Made by a program: the position numbers and the translations under genes. From NCBI GenBank assembly GCA_019059635.1, contig JAGVRJ010000011.1, positions 248,001 through 312,000 on the forward strand: 64,000 nucleotides of DNA, read 5' to 3'. The stretch's first letter is position 1, and every line of letters begins with the position of its first letter. Shown here piece by piece: positions 41,714 to 51,651 of this stretch. The notes beneath the pieces are model-generated. The model was not told where the DNA came from. It searched no databases and was given only the letters and a program-made list of their open reading frames with translations. The stretch comes from Proales similis. Lineage: Eukaryota; Rotifera; Eurotatoria; Ploima; Proalidae.

Positions 41714-43258
41714 TCATTGAGGCGGTGTGATGATCAGCTCCTGAGGCTCCTGTTGACTGGAATATTTGTGGCACCAAGGATAAGCGAGCAGCTTCTGCAG
41801 AGTCGGTCTGGCGAACGGGTCCTTGTGAAGACAGTCGCGCAGTATGTGACGATACTCGTCCGACAAGTCGTCTTTCACTTCGAAACAGTGGTCGAGTATG
41901 TCCTGTTCGGTTTCGAATGGCAGCTGGCCGTTGCACATGTCGAAGAGAAGAATGCCCAACGTCCAGACTGTGGCCGGCTGGGCGGCGTACTTTTTGTGCT
42001 TTATGTACTCGGGCGGCTTGTACTGACGCGTGCCATGGAAGTCAGAGTAGAGGTGGTGGCTGTGGTGGTGCGACTGGTGCGCGTCCGTGTGCCGTGTGAT
42101 GGCCGACGCGCCAAAGTCGATGAGAACGAGCTGCATAGAGTCGAGATCGACGAGCAGATTCTCCGACTTGAGGTCGCGATGGACCACGCCGCGGCCAAGC
42201 AGTTCGATGTTGATTCGCACCAGCTGAGTAAAGAGGCGACACGCTTCATGCTCGGTGAGGCGGCCCCTCTGTCTCGACTCCAAATAGTCGAACAGATCCA
42301 CGCAGTTTTTCAGCTTGTCCATCACAATTACCCACTCGTGGTCGTGCTCGAAGAACTCGTGCATCTTTACCACGCCGTCTACACTGTTGCACATGCGATG
42401 GAGCAGCACCTCGGCCGGGTACTTTTTGTTGTGCACCATCAGCCAGTTCTTGGTCTTGTGCTTGGGTATGCGCTTGATGATGACGGGCTCGCCGTTGCTC
42501 AGGCGAACGCCTTCGTAGATCTGCGAGAAGCCGCCGTCGCGTACGTGCACGCCGAGCTGGTAGGAGTGTTGATAGAGGCGGCCGTTGAGCCGCAGGTTTT
42601 TCGTGTACTTTACCAGCTCGCTCTCAATGTTGAACGCATTGTTGCCGCTCTTTGAAGAGGGCGACGCCAAAGAGCTGCTGGCGCTGGCCGGGTCGGCGCT
42701 CGCCGATGCCATGCTGCTCGAGCTGTGCAACTGTTCGCATTTGTATGAGCTTTTGGAACAGTCGCTGGTGAGACAGGACGGCGAGCAGTTGGACGCCGAG
42801 TGCGACAACTGAATGAGATGCTTGTCGAATTTGTATTTTGTGTCGAGAGAGGGCTCGTGCTGCGCGCTGGTCAGCACCGTCGACGACGTGGACGAAGACG
42901 ACGAGGAAGAGGACGAGCAGGTGGACTTTTGGTTGAAGCTCGCCTTCTTGCCGATGTTCTCAATCAGGCTGTTTAGAAGGTCGTCGTTGCTCTGGTAGGA
43001 TGCCTGACTGCAGTCACTGTTCATGTGGCACAAGTTGGCTCTGATTGAATCATTCTGTCGCTTCAGGCTGCTCTGACTCGGCTGCTTTCTCATCAGAGCG
43101 TCGCTGTCCGCTCCCAAGCTCTTTTCGCATCGCAGACTGTCCATCATCATCGTCCTATTATGCTGCTGCTGCTGCTGCTGCTGTGACTCGTTTAGCTTTG
43201 AATCTTGGCTGTAACGTTGCTCTAGTTCACAGTTGTTCTCTTGTCGGCCACTCGACAT
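41714..43258 (-). CDS. PIM-like serine/threonine protein kinase, single exon
   Basis: Cytosolic kinase of the CAMK-group PIM family. 514 residues in one exon. The first 230 or so are Ser/Gln-rich and probably disordered, including a Q run near the start. The catalytic domain covers about 230-505: degenerate glycine loop VRDGGFSQIYEG, Lys in PVIIKRIPK, PIM-like hinge and DLFDYLE, catalytic loop VVHRDLKSEN, LIDFGAS, PPEYIKHKKY and VWTLGILLFDMCNGQLPF. VWTLGILLFDM, DLFDYL and the GTRxYxPPE context are PIM signatures. Odd features: Arg replaces the first Gly of the loop and Ser the third, and about 11 extra residues rich in His (HTDAHQSHHHSHH) sit between DFG and GTR. The hinge Pro of vertebrate PIM is not present. 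An alternative start at a later Met (MMMDSLRCEK) is possible. Its 5' flank is 2.7 kb of gene-free DNA. Confidence 0.88.
   Translation of the reverse strand: MSSGRQENNCELEQRYSQDSKLNESQQQQQQQHNRTMMMDSLRCEKSLGADSDALMRKQPSQSSLKRQNDSIRANLCHMNSDCSQASYQSNDDLLNSLIENIGKKASFNQKSTCSSSSSSSSSTSSTVLTSAQHEPSLDTKYKFDKHLIQLSHSASNCSPSCLTSDCSKSSYKCEQLHSSSSMASASADPASASSSLASPSSKSGNNAFNIESELVKYTKNLRLNGRLYQHSYQLGVHVRDGGFSQIYEGVRLSNGEPVIIKRIPKHKTKNWLMVHNKKYPAEVLLHRMCNSVDGVVKMHEFFEHDHEWVIVMDKLKNCVDLFDYLESRQRGRLTEHEACRLFTQLVRINIELLGRGVVHRDLKSENLLVDLDSMQLVLIDFGASAITRHTDAHQSHHHSHHLYSDFHGTRQYKPPEYIKHKKYAAQPATVWTLGILLFDMCNGQLPFETEQDILDHCFEVKDDLSDEYRHILRDCLHKDPFARPTLQKLLAYPWCHKYSSQQEPQELIITPPQ
43161..43183. repeat. (TGC)n coding microsatellite in the PIM-like gene
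   Basis: CAG repeats on the minus strand encode a polyglutamine run in the disordered N-terminus of the kinase. Confidence 0.85.
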
Positions 43259-45988
43259 GCTCGTTACCTCTGTGCAATTCTTCTATTGTCTGTTCGAAGC
43301 GCTAAGCATTCTCAGCCGCGCTCCTCAATTTATTGAATTGTGAATTTTTGCTTCTAAATCTAAACCAGACCGAGACAAACGATTAGCAAGACGCCGCCAC
43401 AATCAGTCGATTAGATGTTGCATGTTCGCTTCCAATCGGCCGCATCATTGGCCCAAATTGTGGTGATTTCGCTCTCAACCACAACAACAACAAAAAAAAA
43501 TCATTTATATAAAGAAGAAAAAGGTCGCCGGCAAAGTTCGCTGGTCGCTTGGAAATTAGCATAAAAAATAAGGGGCATAGTGAGAAAGAGAGCGAGAAGG
43601 GATAGTGCTTCAACATCGTGCTTTGAAGAGAGAGGAAGAGGAGAAACTGACGCATTATGCAGAGGCCGGCCGGTTAAATATAAATCGGCCAGCTAACCCC
43701 CTTTCTATAAATCGATGGCCTCATTCGTGCCTTACTTACTTGCTTTCGGGCGCTAATCTCATTATTATTGGCGGTCCGAATCGGCGCCCAGTCACACACA
43801 AACATAAATTATTATGCGCGCTCTTCTGTCAATCCACAGTGATGGTGGTGGGGGCCATTGTACAAACATAATCTGAGGCTGATACAAGACGCATTGCGAG
43901 CGGCCAGTTACTAATGCGCGTACAAGCACAACAATCATCTGATTGTGCGCTCTGATCCCCGAACGAATGCGTTTGTAGCTTCGGCTCGAGTGTAATTGCG
44001 TGCATCAAAACGTGCCTATGACACAATAGCATGCAGATTACGTAATTTTCATCGAGGCTCCACTTATGCAACCGGCTTGTAGAGGCGCCGTTCCAGACTT
44101 GGAGGCCAACACACACATACAAGACTGAAGCGAGCTGCTTGGCGCACTCGATTCAAGTCAACATTGAGAAATGCGTTGCGCTCGAGAATTCACGCAAATG
44201 CGACCTAAATGGCTCTTTGAATGGGCGCCGTCGACATTTTGTTGCATAATTTTGTTGATCTCGTTGTTAGTTTGGTTGCCGTCTTCTTCCAATCGGATGG
44301 GCGCAGTCGGTTATGACGTGACGTCTGGCGACGGCCAAAGTTACGTAATCGAGCGCTCTATTGTTCTGATGGAATTAATGAGAAATGCCTCCTCTCTGCT
44401 GCTCTGCCATAAACCGAGAGAGCCCGAGACACAGAGTGAGAGAGAGAGAGAGCATGAGCTCGCTAGAGGCGCGTCAAGGCTAGACAGAGCGCAATCAACA
44501 TAAAAACGTGACGAGTCACCAATCATCTGTTTCGAGTCTTGATTGATTCCAACGCGTTGCTCTGAGTAATAAAAGTGAATAATGCGGCTGCCGCAGACCT
44601 CCTCCTCCTCCTCTTCTTGTCTGAGTTCTCTCTCTCTCTCTCATTGAGCGGTTGCTCACTCGTCTGTCGCCCTTGGCCCAACACAGAAGAGGAGATTATG
44701 CCGCTGATCAGAAGAGACAATCAAGGCGAATAATTGGCTCATTAGAGACTAGCAGCCAAGACTGGCGTGTCTCACGAGCCGGCCAAGTACGGGGCAATGC
44801 CGGCTAAAGAGAGCGCTTCTATCAAGGCGAATGGGTGGCATTGAGCCGCGTTGTCGATAAGACTTGAACAGCAAAGTCTAGATAGACGGTAGACGGCGCC
44901 CGTCTAGAGTAAATGCCAGAAAAAGGCGGCAAATAGTTGGCTGCTGCTCGCGTTTCATAATGTTCGAGCGCGTTACGAGCGAATCAGTTGGTAGCTGCCT
45001 ACCTCGCTCTACTTGGCACAAGCTAGAAATTGAAATTCGTTGGATAATAAGCGCCCATTGCGCTGTGGAATATTCAATTTGGCGCGCCGCGATTTGTTGA
45101 TTTGCCGCCATTTTGAAGCTTCTACGTCTCTCTCTCTCTTACTCGGCATGGGCACGCAGAGAGCGGCTGAGGCGTGGGCAGACAGCGGATGGATGAACGG
45201 GCGCGGCCGAGTTGACGCTCGAATGAAGCAAATTGAACGAAGGAGACGAATAACAAGAAACAACCGTCTCAAGTTTGATACGGTGTCTGTGCGTGACGTC
45301 TAGCAATGAGCGAAGCGAAATTTCATCTCCGACCTTATCGCCCGTTGGTAGACTTTGACGCATTCGTGCCGCGTTGGATCACTCTTTGAACCCGGCGCAC
45401 GGCATTCGTCTCTTGCCACATTCTCTCTGTGTGCGTCTCTCTCTCTCTCTGCGCCTCTCTGGCTGTCTCTCTCTCTCCGGGCCGCCAATTTGCTTGTTCG
45501 TTCAATTTTAAACCCGAGACGACTCAAATCTGCGCATCGTAATAAAAAGGCCACCGTAGACGGGCGTGCTGGTGAAAATCGAGAATTGCAAGCGCGTCGT
45601 TTCTTTCGCAGTCGACGTCTCTAACGAGCGAGATAAGCAGCAGTAGCTGCAGGCGAGGATGTCGACTCAAGCGGGCCAAACAGAGTAGACAAACGAATGC
45701 AAACGAACACCGACGCGTGTCTCATCCTGATTAGACCGGCAGAGCCGAACGGCGAAGCAAATGGCGAGAACGAGCGAGCAATACTAACGAACGGCCGGAT
45801 ATGTTAGAGTCGATTAGGAGACGAGCGATCAGAGTTGTTGTTTGAGTATATTTGCATTGTCTTCCGTTTTCTATCGCCGTCCGAGAGCGTATGCACGCGC
45901 CAATTACTCAAATAAATTTTGAACGACGACCGAGACCGACCGAGCGAGCGAGAGAGCAAACGAGTGTGAGAGAGAGACCAAGGAGGCA
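43259..45988. other. 2.7 kb intergenic region between divergent genes
   Basis: Upstream of both the PIM-like kinase (minus) and TDRKH (plus). It has several GA/CT tracts (about 44436-44450, 44625-44642, 45126-45140, 45438-45475) and AT-rich patches. A 110-codon open frame at 44171-44503 with one hydrophobic stretch is the only frame that gave pause. It ends in a GA-repeat-encoded tail and I do not annotate it. Confidence 0.5.
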
Positions 45989-47612
45989 ATGCGACGGTTT
46001 ATGGCGCCTCTCGATCGGCGTGTGGCACTCGGCTTGGGCGTCGTTTCTGGCGTCGCTCTGCTCGCCTGTTACATAATAATCAAGAGAAGACGACGAGGAG
46101 GAGCACACTGCTCGAAAGCGTCTAATGACGGTGAGTACCTGTTTGCCTGCAGCACGCAATCCGTCGTTGTTTGTCTTAATTAGTCGCCAAGGAACCATTT
46201 TCTCGCGACAGACTCTCATCGAAGTCAAAGTGCCCAAGGAGAAAATAGGTGCGCTGATTGGCGCACAGGGCTCCGTTGTTAAAGAGGTTGGCGTCAGTTC
46301 AATGCCACGTTGTACCGATGATGATGATGATGATTTTGCGCTCTAGCTGCAGAGAAAGACTCAGACGCGAATAAATATGCGCGAACGCAACTGCGGTCAA
46401 GGTGGCGCCGAGCGCGAATGCTATTTTCTGATAAGAGGCTCGACCATAGACGCACAGAGGGCCGAGCTCGAGCTAAAGCGCATGCTGCTCGACATGCCCG
46501 TGAGTTTGACCAAGCGCTTCTTGATTCCGGAGTACGCATGCGGCCGCGTTATAGGCAAGGGCGGCTCGAGCATCAGGGAAATACAGAACGCGTCGGGCGC
46601 GCGCGTCAAAGTCTCCGATCAAGTCAGAGGCGGCTTGGACGCCGAAGAAGAGGAGATGCTCGCCGACCTGCCGTCCGAGCACTGTCTCAAACTTGTGACC
46701 ATCAGTGGCACCCGAGAGGAGATTGAGATTGCGCGTGGCATGATAGCGGCCAAAATAGAAATGGAAAAGTCAAAGAGAGACCGCAACACTCTCAATTGGC
46801 CCAAGTGCATTTCAGACCAGCACGAGCAGCAGCAGCCAATTGACAAGAGCGAGTCTTTGAGAGACCTTCTGCACGTCAGTCATGTTCGTCCCATCGAGTT
46901 GGATCAGCTGGTCGACTCTGATCGATTCGTCGACGTTTACGTCTCCGCTCTGGCCGACCCGGGCACCTTCTGGATTCAGGTCAACTCGCAGTACGAGCAC
47001 GCGCTTCTGCCCCTCGCAACACAAATGAGCGAGTATTTTGGCCAGCACGAAGACAAGCACAAATTCAACCGAGTGGACGAGCTGACAGTCGGCGCCGTGG
47101 TTGCCTGCAGACGCGCCTCCAAAGCGTGGCATCGAGTCGAGATAAAAGAAATCGAAAGCGAATCGAAAATAGACGTCTACTCGATTGACTACGGCTACAG
47201 TGCCTACGTTGAGCTGAGCTCGCTCAGAACGCTGAATAGAACGCACCTGGCGCTGGCCAGTCAGGCGGTCGAATGCGGCCTGGCAGGAGTCGAACAAGCC
47301 GGCGAGTGGAGCGATCAGCAAATAGAACAGTTCGAAGCTCTTACCGACCTGAGTCGATCAGAGCCGCTGCGCATGAAAGTGAACGAGTTGACGCCGTTGG
47401 CCAGCGGAGCACTCAAGGCCTGGGTCACTCTTTACAAGCAAGTCAGTTGATCTCATGTCTGATTCACTCATTGTGGCGCTGACACGCTTTTCAAGGACAT
47501 GAACGTGAACGAGTTGTTCAAATCTGAATCAATCTCGGCCGATCAAAGCTCATTCTCCATTAGCAGCAGCAGCAGCAGCAGCAACAGTGCCGTCTCCGAG
47601 TCAATGTCCTAG
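45989..47612 (+). CDS. TDRKH: Tudor and KH domain-containing protein (TDRKH / Papi)
   Basis: Outer-mitochondrial-membrane adaptor of the piRNA pathway. Its Tudor domain binds dimethyl-arginine on PIWI proteins and its KH domains help in piRNA 3'-end trimming. Four exons: about 45989-46131, 46197-46286, 46347 to about 47444, then about 47497-47612. The N-terminal membrane anchor is VALGLGVVSGVALLACYII. KH1 has IGALIGAQGSVVKEL (GAQG loop). KH2 has CGRVIGKGGSSIREIQNASG. The extended Tudor domain runs from FVDVYVSALADPGTFWIQV to YSIDYGYSAYVELSSLRTL, with the aromatic-cage residues present. The last exon ends in a polyserine run encoded by an AGC repeat. Domain order and anchor match Papi/TDRKH. 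The gene implies an active PIWI-piRNA system in this animal. Confidence 0.93.
47562..47582. repeat. (AGC)n coding microsatellite in TDRKH
   Basis: Encodes a run of serines near the C-terminus. Confidence 0.85.
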
Positions 47613-47651
47613 AGGAGGCGCATATCATAAAATTTGTTTAAATTGTCCGCG

Positions 47652-47657
47652 TTTATT
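47652..47657 (-). promoter_or_regulatory. candidate polyadenylation signal of the FBXO7-like gene
   Basis: Minus-strand AATAAA about 250 bases past the stop at 47905 and close to the TDRKH stop on the other strand. Confidence 0.4.
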
Positions 47658-47904
47658 TCACCCATGCACAATTGGCAGGCCAGAAGGCGAAGAAGAATAG
47701 AGAAACGAGAAATTATTGCAAATGCTTGTAAATGAACCATTCATGTAATTGTCACAGTGGTGGTGTCAGATTGCCAAGGTCTTTTTTCACGCTCTGTGAT
47801 CATCAGAAGCGGGATGTGAGCGTCATTTTGGGTGTGCGGAAGGTTGGCAATCACTTGGACCGAGATGGTCGCCAGGTGTTGATCGTTTAATTAGTTGATT
47901 GAAT

Positions 47905-48660
47905 TCACACTCCACGACGGCAGCCGAATATTCTGTTGAGCCGCTGCTGCCGAACAAGATTCGCATACGCATGGCGGCAGTCGGTTTCGACAGCCGTGCA
48001 GGCAAAGTCACGCGTCAGCAAACGAGCCCAGAGTGGCATGGCGATTTCATAATCTTGCCAAAGACTCTGGCGCAGGCTTTTGCAAGCTGACGAGAGGCGC
48101 ATTATGTGTTTGACGCCCAAGTAGCGGATCGCAATCTGCTGAACCAGCTCGGTGGGCAGGTCAACCAGGGTGGTGCTCGCCTCGGCGATGTATTCGCCTG
48201 TGCGGCGCAAGTACACCTTCAGCGGGTAGATTTGTGTGTTTACAAACGAATTGTAAAAGTCTCTGTGGCGCTTGTTTGACGCCAACGAGAATTGTGTCTC
48301 GGACAGATCAAGCACTTGGCTGCAGCGGGCTGCCCAAGGTCTCGAGCTGAAACCGCTGTAGCTGACGTGAAAGTGCATGTGATTTGCCGCCGTAAAGATG
48401 GTTAGTTGAACAGGGCCTGTCAAAGCGGTCGGGTTCTTGACGCTGCCACACGAGTCGTAGAACAGTTTCACGTAGAAGCTGCCTTCTTGACGCCTCTCGA
48501 CGCTGCTCGACGGCACGAACTGATTGGCCACCATGAACACGTCGCAAACAGAACTTAGCCGCTGCAGGTGACTGTCTGATTTTGCCACGCCCAAGCAGTT
48601 GAGATCGATCTGGCCACGCTGGGCCAAGTCAATGGCAGCCTGTGAGAGAGCACTGCTCAT
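47905..48660 (-). CDS. F-box protein, FBXO7 / nutcracker-like
   Basis: Likely substrate receptor of an SCF ubiquitin ligase. FBXO7 and fly Nutcracker also bind the proteasome regulator PI31 through an FP domain. Single exon, 251 residues, start MSSALSQAAIDLAQ. Residues about 50-160 (FYVKLFYDSCG, VQLTIFTAANHMHFHVSYSG, YPLKVYLRRTGEYI) look like the FP region. Residues about 163-215 form an F-box (LVDLPTELVQQIAIRYLG, then IMRLSSACKSLRQSL and LWARLLTRDF). The tail after the F-box is short (NRIFGCRRGV). It is much shorter than vertebrate FBXO7: I see no N-terminal ubiquitin-like domain and no Pro/Arg-rich C-tail. The assignment rests mainly on the F-box spacing and the LWxxLLxRDF match. Confidence 0.65.
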   Translation of the reverse strand: MSSALSQAAIDLAQRGQIDLNCLGVAKSDSHLQRLSSVCDVFMVANQFVPSSSVERRQEGSFYVKLFYDSCGSVKNPTALTGPVQLTIFTAANHMHFHVSYSGFSSRPWAARCSQVLDLSETQFSLASNKRHRDFYNSFVNTQIYPLKVYLRRTGEYIAEASTTLVDLPTELVQQIAIRYLGVKHIMRLSSACKSLRQSLWQDYEIAMPLWARLLTRDFACTAVETDCRHAYANLVRQQRLNRIFGCRRGV

Positions 48661-49237
48661 GACGATTTACGACGATGTAAATAGAAATGACCTTGCATTG
48701 CAATGCTACATCATGCTTCTACTCTCTGCTTTGCTCTCTTTGATTTCCTCTCTGTGTCTGCTCGTTTCTGAAGCAACATTCATTTTCATGAATGGTGACA
48801 GTTCGTTGTCTTGTTGTGTCAGCCCTCACAGTTTTTGAATCGATCGATAGAGCTGCATTCACTTTAAGAAACCCGTAGAAAATCAATGAGTTTCCGAGAG
48901 ACTTTGCGACCAGCTGCTCTGCTGACAAGCCGAGTGCAATCACAAAGTTTGCTCGTTGAATGGGCGCTGAGTTTGTCTTTGCTCAAATGCGCGACTGATC
49001 GCAACAGAGACTGAACAAGAAAGCACGTGAACAGAAGAGAGCGGAGAATATCGAGTATTCGCATATACGCGCTCTCGGGCGGCCGAGCTAAACGCGCGGC
49101 GCAGTTCTTCTTTTCTGTGTCTAGTTGATGAGATCGAAATCTGTTTTAATCCAAAGCGCCCAAAGAGCGGCTGCGTCAATGTTGGATGGCGTCGAGGTTC
49201 AGCAACTAAGCAAATTGTGTTCAGAGTATTTAGAAAC
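48661..49237. promoter_or_regulatory. divergent promoter region, FBXO7-like (-) and RPS2 (+)
   Basis: 577 bases between two start codons facing away from each other. The RPS2 transcript probably begins near the pyrimidine tract at 49105-49116. Its 5' leader would run about 130 bases to the ATG and contains an upstream in-frame-free ATG at 49128. Confidence 0.5.
49105..49116 (+). promoter_or_regulatory. candidate TOP (terminal oligopyrimidine) motif of RPS2
   Basis: The run TTCTTCTTTTCT sits just after a C and about 130 bases upstream of the RPS2 start. Ribosomal protein mRNAs usually begin with such a tract, which couples translation to TOR signalling. The transcription start is not shown by the sequence. 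Confidence 0.4.
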
Positions 49238-50136
49238 ATGGCGGACTCAGCAGCTCCAGCCGATAGAGCCGGATTTCGAGGAGGTTTTGGTGGCCGTGGT
49301 GGCCGAGGCGGTCGAGGCGGCCGAGGTGGTCGTGGAGGCCGCGGAGGTCGAGGCGGCGCCGGTGGCCGAGGTGGCAAGGACGAGTCCAAGGGCTGGACTC
49401 CTGTCACCAAGCTCGGCCGATTGGTCAAAGAAGGCAAGATCAACTCGCTCGAGGAGATCTACCTGTTCTCTTTGCCGATCAAAGAGTGCGAGATCGTCGA
49501 TCGATTCATCGATCCGTCTGTTCTCAAGGACGAGGTCCTCAAGATCAAGCCCGTCCAGAAGCAGACCCAGGCCGGTCAGCGAACCCGATTCAAGGCAATT
49601 GTTGCCATCGGAGACTACAACGGCCACGTGGGCATCGGTGTCAAGGTCTCAAAAGAAGTGGCCACCGCCATCCGAGGTGCCATCATTTTGGCCAAGCTCT
49701 CGATCATTCCAGTCCGACGAGGCTACTGGGGTAACAAGATCGGTGAGCCGCACACCGTGCCCTGCAAGGTCACTGGCAAGTGCAGTAGTGTCACTGTGCG
49801 ACTTATTCCCGCGCCCCGAGGTACTGGTTTGGTCGCCGCTCCTGTACCCAAGAAGCTGCTGACCATGGCCGGTATCCAGGACTGCTGGACCTGCTCCCGA
49901 GGCTGCACTGCCACTCTCGGTAACTTCGGTAAGTGAACGTCACTCTTGGCCACCAGAGTCCATTCAAACTCAAATGCTCTTGGCCAAATTTAGCTATTGC
50001 CACTTTTGAGGCCATCTCGAAGACCTTCAGCTACCTGACTCCGGACTTGTGGAAGGAGACTGCCTTCCAGAAGACTCCCTACCACGAGTACTCTGACTTC
50101 TTGGCCACCTACGAAAAGAAGTCCTACAAGCACTAA
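49238..50136 (+). CDS. RPS2: ribosomal protein uS5 (40S S2)
   Basis: Structural protein of the cytosolic 40S ribosomal subunit, near the mRNA entry and decoding region. Two exons, 49238-49928 and 49994-50136, joined [13 protein letters not shown] in phase, give 277 residues. It starts [19 protein letters not shown], followed by a long RGG-repeat segment, then the strongly conserved core: [88 protein letters not shown], then [10 protein letters not shown] and [11 protein letters not shown]. The ATG at 49238 is chosen over an in-frame ATG seven codons upstream because the MAD start is typical. Codon use is strongly C/G-ending, as expected of a highly expressed gene. A poly(A) signal follows at 50159-50164. 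Confidence 0.98.
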
Positions 50137-50158
50137 ATGTTGCGCTTCGGGGCTTTGA

Positions 50159-50164
50159 AATAAA
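50159..50164 (+). promoter_or_regulatory. polyadenylation signal of RPS2
   Basis: AATAAA 22 bases after the stop codon, giving a very short 3' untranslated region. Confidence 0.7.
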
Positions 50165-50590
50165 TAACCAAAAATGAAAAAAAAATAATAATTTTCAAAT
50201 TTTTCCGTTCTTGGGAAGGTGCGGGAATCTGTCCAAGTTAGTCGAGCATAAGTGCCGAATATGAAAAACAAAACATGCGCCAACAGAGACATCTGGACGT
50301 CAATTCAACTCAATACCGAGTTGAAATTCACGCTCAGAGTGTTTATGTAAGAACGAGCATTTCAACTATGACTCGTGCTCCAATCTAAAGAGTAAGGAAA
50401 ATAGTTTAGAGTTGGTGGAAGCCAACTCAGGACTGCGCCATTGGCTGCGGTCCGCCTTCAATTTGTGATTGGGCGTAGGTTGGCCTCGGCTCTAGTCCGT
50501 CTACTTTGCGGGCGATGGCTGCTGGCCTCGACCAGCCCAAAAATAGTCATTGAGGCTACAAAAATGAAATTCAAACGAAAAAAAAACACA

Positions 50591-50596
50591 TTTATT
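50591..50596 (-). promoter_or_regulatory. polyadenylation signal of the SPSB3-like gene
   Basis: TTTATT on the plus strand, AATAAA on the minus strand, about 85 bases past the stop codon. Confidence 0.55.
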
Positions 50597-50681
50597 CAAT
50601 TTAATTGGAAGAAAATTGATAATAATTCAGTTGAATGAGCTTAACATTGGTTTATAAAGGAAGAAGATCCATTAAAGATGA

Positions 50682-51651
50682 TTAGAATGATGAAATTGAG
50701 GCCAGCTCTTGGCCAAGTGACTTGGGCAGCAACGATTGAACCGCTGTTGGACTAAAAAATTGATTTATTTGACGCAGGCATTGCGACTTGAGCGGCAGAA
50801 GTAGCTTCTCGCCGCGAACTATTTTCATATTAACGTTGGCCACCGTCGACGAGGCGATTAAGTAAAGCGGTTTATTGCCGGGCGCTTTCACGTTTCTATC
50901 CAAGGAGCCAAATGCCGAATGAGAGAGAAGCATAGGAGGAGGAGAGGACACTTACCGGAATGCAGTGCCCAAGAAGCGTTTGTCCACGAAATAGTGAATC
51001 GATTGATAGAACGCGTCGTAGAGGATGCCGACGTTCACTCGGCTTTGATCGAACGGGTCACAGAACTGCAATGCACAATGGTCGTGTAAGGCAATGCCCT
51101 TATGACTCAGGCCCCAGCTGTGCTGATCCGATCCGATCAGATCGACGTAGTCAAAGTCGCCTCGGTGAAGGCACACGTCTTGGGTGCCGAGTCCGATCAT
51201 CACGGACATTCCGTAGGGAGGACGCTCGATCTGCACCTCAATAAAGTGGCTGCCACCGCTGATGGCTTGTTCGCTTCTTACAGCTAAAGAACAAAAATGG
51301 CTTAGAACGACTCTCGACCGACACTCGCCTTTCTAACTGACCTGCCGTGCCTCGAGATATTCGACACGAAATCTCGAAGAATCGCGCCGAGTAATCATTC
51401 TCGTGTAAAGTGACCCATTCTGACTTGGACTGCGAATGCCAGGTGATTGGAACTGGCACTCTCTGGGCATTGTTGAGCATTGCCAGCCGACTATTCGGCT
51501 TTGGGAAATGATCATATGCGAGGCCTTGGACGATGCCCTGCTGCTCAAAAGTTTCGCCGTGAATTTGATTCATTTTTGCCGAGTGATCGACGGCTCCGAG
51601 TTTATAAATATTGACGAGGCGGTCACTCTCGATTAAGAGATGAATGGACAT
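50682..51651 (-). CDS. SPSB3: SPRY domain-containing SOCS box protein, SPSB3-like
   Basis: Probable substrate adaptor of an Elongin B/C-Cullin ubiquitin ligase. Three exons: about 51651-51343, 51282-50956 and 50893-50682, with GTCAGT and GTAAGT donors. The B30.2/SPRY domain runs from PITWHSQSKSEW through GGSHFIEVQIERPPYGMSVM, IGLGTQDVCL, HSWGLSHKGIALH and VGILYDAFYQSIHYFVDKRF to KPLYLIASSTVANVNMKIV. The C-terminal part (SQCLRQINQFF then LLPKSLGQEL) fits a degenerate SOCS box. IGLGTQDV, DSWGLS-like and the SSTxxxxxMK pattern point to SPSB3 rather than SPSB1/2/4 or FBXO45. The first 45 residues are poorly conserved, and the start could be a later Met (MNQIHGETF). Confidence 0.82.

Larger units (their letters stand above)
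50137..50681. other. intergenic between convergent RPS2 and SPSB3-like genes
   Basis: No gene is seen. It holds the poly(A) signals of both neighbours and an A-rich patch at 50578-50590. Confidence 0.5.

Noticed and set aside
41699-42655. 318-codon plus-strand open frame
   Set aside because: It is exactly antisense to the PIM-like kinase domain, whose motifs are unmistakable. The plus frame is a shadow caused by biased codon use.
44171-44503. 110-codon plus-strand frame with a hydrophobic segment between the PIM-like gene and TDRKH
   Set aside because: No recognisable domain, and the tail is encoded by a GA repeat. The hydrophobic stretch alone is weak evidence, so I left it unannotated.
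46812-47321. 169-codon minus-strand open frame
   Set aside because: Antisense to the Tudor domain of TDRKH. No independent signal.
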